DNA of 64,000 nt from Prasinococcaceae sp. CCMP 1430 (GCA_013416795.1 RQSC01000027.1:515810-579809); one strand, 5' to 3'. Positions 18,720-29,671 are shown, counted from the first letter of the stretch. The notes: a model not told the origin generated them from the letters alone. Numbers and translations: made by a program.

Positions 18720-21700
18720 TCAGATGAACATGTCGAGCTCGTGGCGCCTGTACGTGTTGCCCGTCTCCTCGTCGTCGGCCATCTCGGGGTAGTAGCCCAC
18801 GAGCGCGGCCGCGCTGCCCACGTACAGGTTGTTGTACACCTTCCAGTACGTCTCGCGCACGCGGCGCGCCGGGTGGAAGAGCCCCGCGAGCGTGTAGTAC
18901 AGAATGGGCTGTGGGCCGAGCGACACGCGCAGGGCGTCGATGGCGCCCATCATGGCGTTGATGAGGTGCGGGCTCGTCTCGAAGATGTTGGGCCATATGA
19001 GGTTGAGCAGGTGTGTGAGCGCGTCCTCGCAGCCCAGGCCCTGCACGCCGAGCGCCATGTGCTGCACGGTGGCGGCGGCCGTCTGGCGGTGCACGTGGTC
19101 GCGGTCGATGAGCGCATCCTCCAGCAGCGGCGTGACGGCGTAGATGTAGTCCTTGGCCATCTCGCCCACGTACTCGAAGAGGAAGCTCAGGGACTTGAGC
19201 ACGCCGTTCTGCACATTTATCTCGGGCGTGCGGTACTCGTTGAGCAGCGCGGGCAGGACGGTGAAGGGCGAGCACGTCTCGGCCACGATGGCGATGGCCA
19301 CGGTGGTGCACACGCGGTTCTGGCGCTCCTGCACCTTGAGATTGTTGAGCAGCGTGACCAGCACGTCCTGCGGGCCGATGGCCTTGGCGATGTACCCGAA
19401 GGTGCTCACGGTGGCGCGGCGGATGCCCTTCTTGTGCGCGCGGAGCATGTCGAGCAGGTCGAAGCAGATGCGCATCCACTCGCGCGCGGGCACGAACTCG
19501 GCGCCGCGGTCGGCGATGCGCCCCACCAGGTTGATGCACTCCTCCTGCACCTTCTCGTGGCGGTTCTTGAGGATGGGCGTCAGGCGCGGCAGGAGGTCCT
19601 TGATGGGCGGCGTCATGCGCGACATGCCGATGACGTTGACGATGCCCTTGAGCGCGCCGAGGTGCGAACCCAGCACCTCGGGGTACTCCTCGCCCAGGTT
19701 TTCGAAGATCACCACGCCCAGGTGCCCCATCAGCTGCTCCTCGTCGCAGTCGGCCATCACGGGCGCGATGCGGGCGATGAGGTCCGACGCCTGCTGACGC
19801 ACGGCCGCGCTCTTGTTGTTGAGGCGCCACTTGATCACGCCGACGATCTGCGGCAGATAGGCCTTGGTGCGCTTGCCCAGCGCGCTGACCACCTCGCCGA
19901 AGCCGTCCAGCATCACGCGCGTGTCCTCGCCCGCCTGCTCCTGGAAGGCGTACAGCATACCGTCCACCAGCAGCTCCTCCATGCGCGCGTCCAGGTCGGC
20001 CGCGCCAAGCTCCTTGACGACCGCCGCGATGGCCTCCATCACCATGCGGCGGTAGGGCTCCGCCTCGTCCTTGAGCCCCTCGACAATGCGAGACACCACG
20101 TCCGAGCATCCCACCTTGAAGCTGAGCTCCACGGTGGTCTCCACCACCTGTGCGTAGTTGCGCCGATCGAGCGCCATGCGGCGCACCCAGAAATGCTTGA
20201 AGAACTCGGGGAGCACCTCCTCGCGGACGTAGTCGGGCTCCACGCCGTCCGTGCCCACACACTGCTTGATCACCTTGAGGACGATCTTCTTCATCTCCTC
20301 GTCGGGCGAGGCGAACTCGCGGATGAGAACAGGCATGACCTCGCGTGTGTAGTAGTTGGCGTACATGGCGTCCATGAGCGGGATAATGAAGCCCACGGCC
20401 TTGAGGAACGCGGCCAGCGTCTTGCCGCGGTGCGTGCGGATGCCCTTCCACAGCGGCTTGAGCACCGTGTCGAAGCTCTCGATGCCGTACGGCGCGGCCG
20501 CCTCGGCGAGCGCCGACAGGCTCAGCGCGGTGATGGTGCGCACTTTTTGCTGCTCGTCGATGAGCCCGTGCTCGATGATGCCCACCAGCGCGCGCAGGTG
20601 CGGGAGCACGGCGCAGCCCAGGAGGATGGCGATCTGCTGCACAATCTTGACCCCCGTGTGGCGCGCCTGCCACGACTTCTTCGAAAGGCAGACGGCCTTC
20701 AAGAAGGGAAGCAGAGCGGGGATGCCAAGCGCGCTCGACACCACCGCGAAGGCGCGCGCGGTCGTGTTACGCACATACTCGTCGGGGTTGTCGATGTCGG
20801 GGCGCATCGCGGCGATCATTGTCGCCAGACCGGCGGCCTTGGCCAGGTTGGAGATGATCTCCCTGCCCTCTACGCGCGCGTAGTAGTCCTCGTCGATGAG
20901 CAACGGCTCGATCACCACGAGGATCTTGTGCACAAACGGACGCACCAGCTCGTCCAGCTTGTACAGCACGCGGTCGATGACCTTCACGAGCAGGTGGCGC
21001 TCCTGGTCCTCCAGCGTGGGGCTCATCAGTAGCGGCAGGATCTGGTTGAAGAGCGGGCCGGCGCCGTACTCGCGCGCGCGGTCGGTGAGCGTGCGCAGCG
21101 CGACCTTGCGCTGCATCGTACTCCCGTTCTTCACCTTGAAGAGCAGCGTCATGATCTTGCGGTCGCGCGCCTCCGCGGCGGACATGTCCTCTTCGTCGCG
21201 CTCGTCGAGAATTGCGCCGAAGTATTGCATGTCCTCGGGCTTCATGTCTGGCAGGCCGCCCGGCATCTCGCGCGGCATGTCAAATTGCTGCGTGTGATCC
21301 TCCTCCTGTATGGAGAAGCCGCTCGACATGGGCGCCGGGGTGGCCATGAGTTTGCGTGCGGGAGTCATGATGGGCACGTAGCCAGCCGGCGGCTCGAGGA
21401 TCTTGTACCCCTCCGAGGGCAGCATGGCGTCGAGGTCCTCGTCGCTGAGCGGGCGGTTGCGGAGCATGAGCTCGCGCTCCAGGCCAGTCAACCCGGCCAT
21501 AGTGCCGGGCGTCATCGAGCCGTCCGCGATGCCCATGTGCACGGGCGTCTCGCCGAACGCGCCCGCACCGACGACCGTCGCGCCGCCCGGTCCTACCATC
21601 GACCCCGCGCCCACGGGCGTCTCATCCCAGCGGCTGCGCCCGCGCCGCGGCGTGGCACCCGCGATGTCGCCAACGGCGCCCGCACCCGCCGGCGTCTCGT

Positions 21701-22684
21701 CCCAGCGGCTCCGCACCTGCGGGGTTGCGTCCACACCGCCGCCCGCGCCCGCGGGCGTCGCATCCCATCGGCTTTTGCGCGCTGGCGCCGGCGCCTCCAG
21801 CTCCCCCCACCGCGAACCTCCCAGCGCTGGCGCGCTGGCGCCGCCACCCGCGGCGTCGCCCGAGGGCCCCGCGTCCCACCTGCTGCGCTTGCGGGGCTTG
21901 GCCTCCGTTAACGCCGCGGGCGCTGCCTGCGTCGCTGCGCCGAGGCCGCTCACGTCCACGCCGTCGCGCTTTGCCTTGGCGATCCGCTGCAGCGCGTCGG
22001 CCTTTTCGCTCTCCAGCTGCGCGTCGCGCATGATCTCGCCATAGCTGCGGGCGTTGGCGCCCTCTCCGCGTTCCGGGCTCAGCGTGCGCTGCAGGCGGCG
22101 CTGCTTGTAGTCGGACTCGCGCTCCGTGATGCGCTGCCGGCCCCCGCCGAAGCCCTAAACGTCGCCACGTCGAGCAGAGCGGAGCGAGCGAGCGCGCACA
22201 ACCGGCAAACGGGCGTGTGCACGGCACGCGGGACGCGGGCGGGACAAGCGCGCGAAGAGACATGTCAGAAACGAGCCTTCGCACGACCGAAGCTGCCGAC
22301 GCGCACGCGCGGGCCGCGCCCATACCCCAGCCTACACCCTGTGCGACCCGCCTGCGCCGGCGCGCGCGCGCGCGCACGCGCTGAACGCACCTCGGGCAGC
22401 GTATCGTCTCGCACGTCGGCGCGCGCGATCTCGTCCATGATCGCCTTGGGTGCGGTGTAGCTGGAAAGCTTTTTCGCCACCGCGCCGCGCCCGTCCTCCC
22501 CTTCCTCTTCCATCTCGACGTCCGCGCCCCCGTCCGCGCCCACGTCGATGGACGCGTCATACTGTGCGCGCTCGTCCTCGTCCTCGCCGCCGCCCGCCCC
22601 GAGGCGCGTCGCGCCCGCCGCGAGCGCGACGCGCGCGGCGCCCGCGGCGCCGGCCGCCTCGCACGCCACCGCGACCGATCCCAT
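18720..22684 (-). CDS. SF3B1: Splicing factor 3B subunit 1 (SAP155)
   Basis: Core HEAT-repeat subunit of the U2 snRNP SF3b complex that holds the branch-point helix. Exon 1 is 22391-22684 and exon 2 is 18720-22154, phase 0, with a 236-bp GTGCGT...TTTAG intron. The 1242-residue product (human is 1304) has an acidic N-terminus, the [21 protein letters not shown] block, several SRWDETP-type repeats, and the [14 protein letters not shown]...[12 protein letters not shown] segment. From [30 protein letters not shown] onward the HEAT repeats are almost identical to animal and plant SF3B1. The lysine of [12 protein letters not shown], which aligns with the human hotspot K700, is intact. It ends [10 protein letters not shown]. 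The first ~70 residues are Ala-rich and less certain. Confidence 0.97.
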
Positions 22685-23455
22685 CGCGTCCCAAGCCGGG
22701 GACCTCCCGCTGGATCCCCCTCCACACCCCCCACACACCCACCCCACACACCCCAGCAGCCACGCGCCCGCACGAGTGCGCGCGCGCGGGGTCTGGCGCG
22801 CGCGCGCGCATTTCCCGCCAAACGCGCGCGAAAACATTGGGTTTCCACAGACCCCAAATGTCATCTCTCGAAATGAACTACAGAAAACATCAGAGACGCG
22901 CGCCGCGGCAGACCCTAACCTCGGGCGCGCGCGCGAAACGCACCGCCGGGGCGCGCGCGTGCGTTTTGACCGGACATCAGGGTCTCTCTCCCGGCGGGTC
23001 GGCGCCGAAAGCGCATTCACAAATGCCATCAAACTTCCCAAACCGTAACATATGGAAGGCGAGGTTTGGGGTCAGGCTGCCACGTCAGCCTCCTGCGCGA
23101 TGCTCATCGAAAACCTGCCAACGGCCGAGCCGAAGGCGAGGCCGCCCATCGACCCCGATCTGGCCCGGCACCACCCGGGTCTTCGCGTTTTTTTTCCCAG
23201 ATAAAGCGGGGTAATATGGGTGTGTCCCCGCGCATACCGGGGGAAAGCGGACGAACCGCCGTTCTGACGCCCGGGCGATCGAAAAAAAAAAAAAAAGCCG
23301 GTCGTTCGTCACACCCTCTTTCGAGCTCGAGGCGTGTGTGCTGGGATTGGCGCGCAAACAAACAAAAGAAAAACCGGCGCCCATCGAAACGCATTGCAAA
23401 CGGAGGCAACCCTAAAATCCCCCCAGCGAGCGCACGCGGATTCAGACTGGCCAGA
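22685..23455. other. SF3B1 upstream region
   Basis: About 770 bp between two minus-strand genes. It contains GACCCTAACC (22911-22920), GCCATCAAACTTCCCAAACC near 23022, a pyrimidine tract read from the minus strand (A14 run at 23281-23294) and AACCCTAAAA (23408-23417). It probably holds the SF3B1 promoter and the 3' end of the next gene. No gene recognised. Confidence 0.5.
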
Positions 23456-24490
23456 TTACGTCGCCTGGGCGACGGTGAGCTCGTCCGAGCCGTACCGCCT
23501 CAAGCTGAATATCCGCCGCAGCAGCCCGTCGTCCCTCCGGTCCTCGGGCTCGGCCCACTGCTCGCACCTCCAGCCGCGCTCCCTCGCGATGGCGCCGAGG
23601 CGCGCGTCTGCGTTGACGGCGACGGCCTCGCCGACGGCCTCGAGCATCTCGAGGTCCGCGAACCCGTCGCCGTAAGCGACGGACTCCTCCATCACGATTC
23701 CCTGCGCAAGGCCGCCGCGTGGTGCGCGCATTCCCAGCGCACGCGCATGAAGCGCGTTGTCAGTTGGGCTCCAGCAAAGCACGGCCATCGCAGGGGTGTG
23801 CGTGCGTGAGCGTGCGCATCGCGTGCCGCATGAATGGACGCTCACCTTCTCCTCCGCCAGCTGCAACATGCGCTTCGCCTTCTCCTTGTCCGACACCGGC
23901 GCGCCCAGGATCTTGCCCGTCAGCCTCGCGTCCTCGTCCTCCTCAAGGCTGGCGGCGATCATTACGTCGACGCCCAGAGCCACCGCGAGGGGGCGCGCGA
24001 GGAAGTCGAGGGAGCCTGTGACCAGCACCAGCACATAACCCGCCTCGCGCAGCCGCTCCATCTCGGCGCGCGCCGCGGGACGTACACGTGGCGCGAAGTA
24101 CTCCCTGTGGACGTACTCGGCGAAGGGGCGCTTGAACGATGCGTGTCGACCCTTGTACGACGCGTAGAACACGCGCTGGAAGAGCGCGCGGTCGAGCCTG
24201 TCGAGGACCTTGTATGCGACGGCCTTGAGCGCGAAGTACGGTACCCACAGCAGTCGGTGGAGCAGGGGCATCTCGGCGAGCTTGAGGAACACGTAGGGCA
24301 TCACTACGTTGGACTTGAGGAGCGTGCCGTCCACGTCGAAAAACGCCGCCCTACGTTCGCCCGCTGGCGGGAAGTCGACGCGCCGCCCACGGCGCCCCGC
24401 GCTCGCGCGTGTGCGCGCGCCCCCGCCAGCCCAGCGCGCGCCGACGCCCGCCAACGGCGCCCCGGGCTGGCACGCCGCCATCGCGCGCAC
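23456..24490 (-). CDS. HAD-IB family phosphatase (SerB/CicA-like), plastid-type N-terminus
   Basis: Exons are 23846-24490 and 23456-23701 (phase 0). The 144-bp GTGAGC...GCGCAG intron is a multiple of three and lacks stops, so unspliced RNA also stays open. The spliced product is 296 residues. After a ~45-residue Ala/Arg/Gly leader come the four HAD motifs: FFDVDGTLL (nucleophile and acid Asp), LVLVTGS, the lysine of SDKEKAKRM, and YGDGFADLEML assembled in exon 2. A helical cap follows motif I. The subfamily includes phosphoserine phosphatase relatives and phospholipid-head phosphatases; the substrate cannot be read from the sequence. The intron call rests on conserved spacing, since motif IV normally follows the lysine motif closely. 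Confidence 0.82.
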   Translation of the reverse strand: MRAMAACQPGAPLAGVGARWAGGGARTRASAGRRGRRVDFPPAGERRAAFFDVDGTLLKSNVVMPYVFLKLAEMPLLHRLLWVPYFALKAVAYKVLDRLDRALFQRVFYASYKGRHASFKRPFAEYVHREYFAPRVRPAARAEMERLREAGYVLVLVTGSLDFLARPLAVALGVDVMIAASLEEDEDARLTGKILGAPVSDKEKAKRMLQLAEEKVSVHSCGTRCARSRTHTPAMAVLCWSPTDNALHARALGMRAPRGGLAQGIVMEESVAYGDGFADLEMLEAVGEAVAVNADARLGAIARERGWRCEQWAEPEDRRDDGLLRRIFSLRRYGSDELTVAQAT

Positions 24491-25236
24491 CGCCTGCCCT
24501 ATCCCCTTTCAAATTCGCGTGTGAGCGGTGAGTGTGCGTGCGCGTTAGGTTGCCAGGTGGGTGGAGGTGGGCGGGTGGGGTGGGGGAGGGCGAGATGGGG
24601 TGACGTGTGTGGGTGGGTGGCGGGCTGGCCTGAGAACCGGGGTGGTGGTGAATGCCACCCTCCCCTTCCGTTCCACGCTCTCTCGCTCACACACACACAC
24701 ACACACACACGCTCACACACTCACACCGACCCCTCCCCCCCCCCTGCGCGTGCGCGCCCCGCCCCGGTTCCCCGTCCTCCGGATCGCGCGCGCGCTGTGT
24801 GGCTCACGCGCCTGCGCGCGCGCGCGCGCTCGACGCCGCCGCGCTGAGCTGGCGCCCTGGCCGGCGCTCGGAACAACCCAAACCCCGCGCGTGCCTGCTG
24901 GATGGGGAAAAGTACGTCACAACGCATTCAATTATATACCCTATTTGCATTGCACGAGACCCTAAACAGCGGAGTGGCGGCGTGCGTGCGTTCTGTAGGT
25001 GGGCTCTGAGAGCGCGGCGGCGCCGCCGAGCGCCACCCCCCCCTCTCACCCCCACCCCCCAGCAGGCCTGGGCGGCCGGGCGGGCCGCCGCGCTGGGCGT
25101 CAGAGGGCGCGCTGCGCACGCGTGGCGGAGGGAAGGGGAAGGGAGGTGGGGGAAGGGGCGGGCCGCGGACGAAAGGGGACGCCTGCGGGCAAGGGGTGGA
25201 GGGGCACACGGCGCTGCACGCTGCGGGCGCGCACGG
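24491..25236. other. Divergent upstream region (HAD / ABA4 fusion)
   Basis: It holds a CA-dinucleotide microsatellite (about 24686-24712), G-rich and C-rich runs, the T/A-rich patch ATTATATACCCTATTTGCAT (24931-24950), and GACCCTAAAC at 24958-24967. The patch with ATATA lies about 285 bp upstream of the ATG at 25237 and may be a TATA region. No gene recognised, although a missed 5' exon encoding a transit peptide for the next gene is possible here. Confidence 0.45.
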
Positions 25237-26707
25237 ATGTTCCGGCTGCCCGTCGAGAGCGACACGGCGTTCGAGGCGCTGAACCTCTCGTTGGTGGGCT
25301 GGGTCCTGCTGGCGTTCGCGCCGCGCTGGCGGCGCACGCCGGCGATCACGCTCGCGATCGCCGCAGCGTCCTCAGTGCTTTACGTCTGCCTCGCTGTGGA
25401 GGGGGTGCTCGGGGGCGCGGGCACGCAGCCTGAGGGCGCGGGCTTCGGGTCGCTGCAGGCGGTGTCCGCGCTCTTCTCGAAGGAGCGCAACGTGCTCGCG
25501 GGCTGGACGCACTACATTGCCTACGGTGCGAGCGAGCGAGCGTCACGTCGCTGAGCGCGCGCCCCGCTGCCTGGTCCTTCCGCTCGGGGGTGGCTCTCGG
25601 CTGACCCGCGCTGGCGCCGCTGAACGCACACGCCCTTGCCCACGTCCCGGACCAGATCTCCTCGTTGCACGCGGATGCGTCCTAGACGCACAGACGCGCG
25701 GCGTGCCGTGGCCACTGGTGTCCTTGCTGCTACCGCTGTTCCTCATGGCTGGCCCAGTTGGGCTCGTCGCATACCTGGCGCTGGCGTCATTCTACCCCGT
25801 GCGAGCAGCCAGCCGTGCTCGCAAGACCGAGTGAGCGCCGTGCGCGCCGCCCTACGCGTTCGCAAATGCAGCGACGTGGCGATGGGGCAGGCCATGGCGG
25901 TTGGCACGTGGGCGTTGGCCGCATTTATGCTGTTGTGGATCATTGTGCTCCCTGGATCGCTGTGGGGCGGTGCCGCGTCGCTGCGTGCCCTTGGTCAGGA
26001 ACCCCTTGCAGGTGCGCGAGCGAGCGTGCGTCTGCGCGGGAGCAGTGCACGCACTCCCCTCGAGCACCGAGGAGGCACCGCTGACCCGCTGAATTTGCGT
26101 GTTCGCCACAGTTTCAGAGGCCAACCTCTTGCATCTCGTCACAAAGTTCGCGCCGCATGCAGACGTGCGCCTGCTCCACCACGCCGCGAGTGCCCTGTGG
26201 GCAGCGCTCGTGCCTCTGCAGCTCTCGCGCTCGCTGCGCGTGGCCTACCCTGCCGCGCACAGGTGGTCAGGCAGAGTCATGGCGCTCCTGGCGATGCCGA
26301 TCATGGTAGGCTTTGTCCTGATCATGAGGCGTGGCTTGACGTATGACGCCACGTTTGGCGGCAAAGTACCTGTCGTGTTCCAGGTGGCCCTCTATTTTGT
26401 GGGCGTGGCTTTCAGCGCGGCAGCTGCGCTCACGGCGTCACACGCCCGAGCCCGACGCATACACAAGCACCGAGCGTGGGCCAGGCGCTACGTGGCCTTG
26501 GGCGGATGGGTGGCTGCGCAGCGCGTGCTCGTGCTGTTGAGCGTGCCGGTGGTGAGCGCCCTCTCGGGCGGGGTTTTGAGCGCGGAGCATGGCAAGCTCA
26601 TATTCGAGTACTGCGGGCTGGCGGGTATCGCGTTGTGCCTCTGGGCCGCCGAGGCGGCCAATGCGGAGGACGCGCGGGCTGCGGCCACCTCATCAAGCAC
26701 CGTATGA
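25237..26707 (+). CDS. Fusion of ABA4-like (DUF4281) and DUF2306-like membrane domains
   Basis: Four exons, 25237-25525, 25656-25830, 25872-26011 and 26112-26707, join in phases 1, 2 and 1 to a 399-residue product. The first ~155 residues match plant ABA DEFICIENT 4: a hydrophobic N-terminal span, an LGVLYVYLL-type span (SSVLYVCLAVEG), LFSKERNVLAGWTHYIAYDLLVARG, and LLPLFLMAGPVGLVAYL. ABA4 is a plastid envelope protein needed for neoxanthin formation. The second half has four to five further spans and the DUF2306 signature (HHAASALWAALVPLQLSRSLR ... AHRWSGRVMALLA). Intron 2 is only 41 bp but has a good GTGAGC donor and the only phase that fits. A plastid transit peptide is not visible, so an upstream exon may be missing. 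The stop lies 19 bp from that of the convergent gene. Confidence 0.8.
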
Positions 26708-26726
26708 TACAACACTCAGTGACGCA

Positions 26727-29671
26727 TCAGATCGAGTTCCTTCGGGCGGGGAGCCAGCTCTGGCGGCGTGCCCCTGATTCAGCGTAAGTTTCAGGGAGCG
26801 CGTGCGTGGCCGGGTGTCTGCTGGCACCGTATGGAGATGGCAGGTCGTCATTGCCGGACTTCTCGAAGGGCAGAAAGGCGAACTCGGAGTCGCCGTCGGC
26901 GACCTCGTGCGAGCGCACAGGCAAGAAGCTGCGAAGAGAATTGTCAGCGCACGCAACTTTGTGCTCGAACTCAGCTGCGCCTTGGGTGCATCGAGCTGCG
27001 TGCACGCCTTCTCCTGTGCTCGTGCACGCGCATGCGCACGCACGAGCAACGAGCACGCGCGCGCGCACCTCGGCTGGCGCCACCCAAAGATTCTGAAGAC
27101 CCTTGACAGAATGTGCAATGTACCCTCGTTTTCGTCCTCCTTGAGGGCGAGTGGTCGCATAATCAGGCCACAGCGCTTGCCGCCCACGCATACCGCAGCA
27201 CAGAACGCCAGGCCTAGCACGAGCGCCGCACCCGAGATTGCGCCCACTGCAAGCTGGCGCGTCGGGCGCCACGCTTGTGGCGGGCTCGGTGGCGGGCTCG
27301 GTGGTTGGCTTGGGGGTGGACTGGGCGGCGGGCTCGGCGGTGGTGGGCTGGGCGGTGGGCTGATGAGCCACTCGATTTGCACGTCTTCAACCCGTGTGAG
27401 CCCAAGTAGGGACATCACGCCGTCGGCTGCCATGCCAGCGCCACCGGAAGCAACGACGCCGACTCCTCCGCCGATCAGCCCACTGTCAAGAGCGATAAGT
27501 GCGTTCAGTATGATTGCCTCAGCGAATCCCTGCGTGCTTTGCGTCCCGTTGAGTGAGTTGACGCGGTCGGTGACATCAGCGGCGGGGGTAAGAGTTTCGG
27601 CCAATGCAGCCCAGGCGGTGCTTGCGGTGATGCTGTTCCGGGCGCGGCCGCCGGCGGAGCCACTGCCCCGGCCCGCTTGGTCATCCATTGTCGCGAGAGA
27701 CGCTGTATGCACGCGGATGCCATGATATGCTGTCGTCCCCGTGTCGACACCCACCCCAATATCTGCGCTTGCACCGTCCCTGGAAATGATCTCCGGGTGC
27801 CACTCGACGGCGTGTGGCGACAGATTGTGCACCTCGCCGACGAGCGACGTCCACATCGAGTCGAACAGAGCACGTGATGGCGAGTGAGGGCCCAGGTCAT
27901 GCCCGTCCATCCCGTCAAATACCGCATCGAAGCTCAGTCGCGCGGCGCCACGAGATGGAGGTGGGGGAGGTGCACTTTGGCGCACAGCAGGCGACCAGCG
28001 CGCGCGCGCGCGTGGCGTTGTCGTGCGCGTCAGTCATAACGTGCAGGGCAAAGCGTGGACGCAAACGCGCGCAAAAGCTCGCGTGACATACATCGGTGGG
28101 GTGCTTGGCGGCGAAATCGGTGGCGATGCCACGCGCGCAAAAGCTCGCGTGACATACATCGGTGGAGGGATTGGCGGCGAGGCCGGTGGCGACGTGGGCG
28201 GTGGCCTGGGTGGCGACAAAGGCGGAGGATGAGGCGGTGGCATTGGTGGTGGGCTTGGCGGGAGTGAGGGTGGTTGCCCTGGTGGTGGACTCGGCGGTGG
28301 AGAGGGCGGAGGACTCGGGGGTGGAGAGGGCGGTGATGATGGAGGTGGGGGCGGCGGGTGCGTAGGTGGTGGTTGCGGCGGCGGGCTCGATGGCGGGCTC
28401 GACGGTGGGGTGCTCGGTGGTTGACTTGGCGGTGGGTGTGGCGGTTGTGACGGCGGAGCGCTCGGCGGAGGACTTGGTGGCGGCGCGGGCGGTGGCGTCG
28501 GTGGAGGGTACGGCGGTGGCGATGGCGGTGCACTGGGTGGTGGTGATGGTGGTGGTGATGGTGGTGGCGTTGGTGGCACACTTGGCGGCGGAGGACTCGG
28601 AGGAGGAGGTGGGCTCGGTGGACTTGGAGGTGGGGGAGGACATGAAAACGATGAATCGGGGTGTGTGCAAGGAGCTGGCGGCGGGCTTGGCGGCGGCGGT
28701 GGGCTCGGTGGAAGGCTCGGCGGAGGGCTTGGCGGTTGTCCTGGTGGAGGATTTGGTGGAGGAGTAGGCGGCGAACTCGGTGGCATGTGTGGAGGCAGCG
28801 ACGGTGGCTGTGATGGAGGAGACGAGGGCTGCGGGCTCGGTGGCAGGCTCGGTGGAGGACTCGGCGGCGGGCGCGGCGGCAGGCTCGGCGGTGGCCCCGG
28901 CGGCGGGCTCGGCGGTGGCCCCGGCGGTGGACTAGGCGGCGGAGATGGCGGCGCGCTGGGTGGTGGAGACGGAGGTTGGCTTGGTGGCATGCTCGGCGGT
29001 GGGCTTGGTGGCAGAGAAGGAGGCGGTGACGGCGGAACACTTGGAGGCGGGCTCGGTGGTGGGCTCGGCGGCGGGCCCGGCGGTGGACTCGGCGGCGGGC
29101 TGGGTGGGGGCGTAGGAGGTGGGTGCGGCGGCGGTTGAGGCGGCGGGCTCGGCGGCGGACAGTCACCGCCTGCGCCATCAGAGCCCCGCCCCCGTGCCAA
29201 CGACAGCGTGCTTTGAGTCAGAAACCCTGTGACAATGCCAAACGGGCGCGAGCACGAAAGCATGCACGCACCATCCCACTCGCACTCCGCCGTGTTTTGC
29301 AACTCGTCGCAGTTCCCGTCGCCGAGCCGAAAGCCGACACCAATGCAGGGCGCTGGCCCCAGGCAATCACCGCCATCGTATTCGAACGCCGAGCAGTTGA
29401 GGTGGCCGTTGTCTGCGGTCACCGCTTCGGTGACGCACGCGCCGTCGCCCTTGGCCAGGCCAAGCATGCAGTACCTGCTGGTGCAATCCACAAAGTAGTA
29501 GCCGCATGGCAAGATGGAGAAGAGGTCGCAGCAGTCGGTTGCAGCGGGCATACCGGCCGGCATAGGGGGCATCTGCGCGCGGGTCGCAGGCGCGTGAGCA
29601 AGTACAGCGAGGACAGGCACGCCTGCCGCGAACATGACCGAGCGCTGCATGCCTGCACGCCGTCGGCCCAT
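26727..29671 (-). CDS. LNR-domain, proline-rich (HRGP-type) single-pass membrane glycoprotein
   Basis: Proposed exons: 28092-29671, 27069-27974 and 26727-26928, both junctions phase 2. The N-terminus is a signal peptide (MQRSVMFAAGVPVLAVLAHAPATRA). Two Lin-12/Notch repeat-like modules follow (GHLNCSAFEYDGGDC and GFRLGDGNCDELQNTAECEWDGAC). Next is a ~340-residue PPSPPP tract typical of green-algal hydroxyproline-rich wall proteins, then a ~170-residue ectodomain containing N-x-T sites, and a second short PPSPPP tract. A transmembrane span (VGAISGAALVLGLAFCAAVCVGG) and a cytoplasmic tail end the protein. The first intron's acceptor (CCAAAG) is weak, and its GTATGT donor exists in two copies within a 66-bp tandem duplication (28086-28091, 28152-28157). 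The last junction (GTGCGC...TTCGCAG) is better. Two separate genes remain possible. Confidence 0.65.
28065..28165. repeat. Tandem duplication (35-bp perfect core, 66-bp period)
   Basis: The 35-bp word starting ACGCGCGCAAAAGCTCGCGT occurs at 28065-28099 and again at 28131-28165. Each copy carries the minus-strand sequence PPMYVTRAFAR and the splice-donor word GTATGT. Confidence 0.9.
28180..29160 (-). repeat. Degenerate PPSPPP-coding repeat
   Basis: About 1 kb of imperfect CCGCCGAGCCCGCCG-type units on the minus strand, encoding PPSPPP, PPGPPP and PPQPPP variants. Interruptions include a short PCTHPDSSFSC island near 28650. This is the extended polyproline region of the glycoprotein. Confidence 0.9.

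Noticed and set aside
18669-21032. 787-codon plus-strand open frame opposite SF3B1
   Set aside because: It is the antisense shadow of SF3B1. Its Leu/His/Val/Arg composition mirrors the GC-rich third positions of the real gene, and it shows no family motif.
24686-24722. CA microsatellite as a mobile-element remnant
   Set aside because: A simple dinucleotide repeat without poly(A), terminal repeats or target-site duplication.
28030-29178. 382-codon His/Arg/Leu-rich frame
   Set aside because: It is another frame of the PPSPPP repeat; the composition is a by-product of the repeat.
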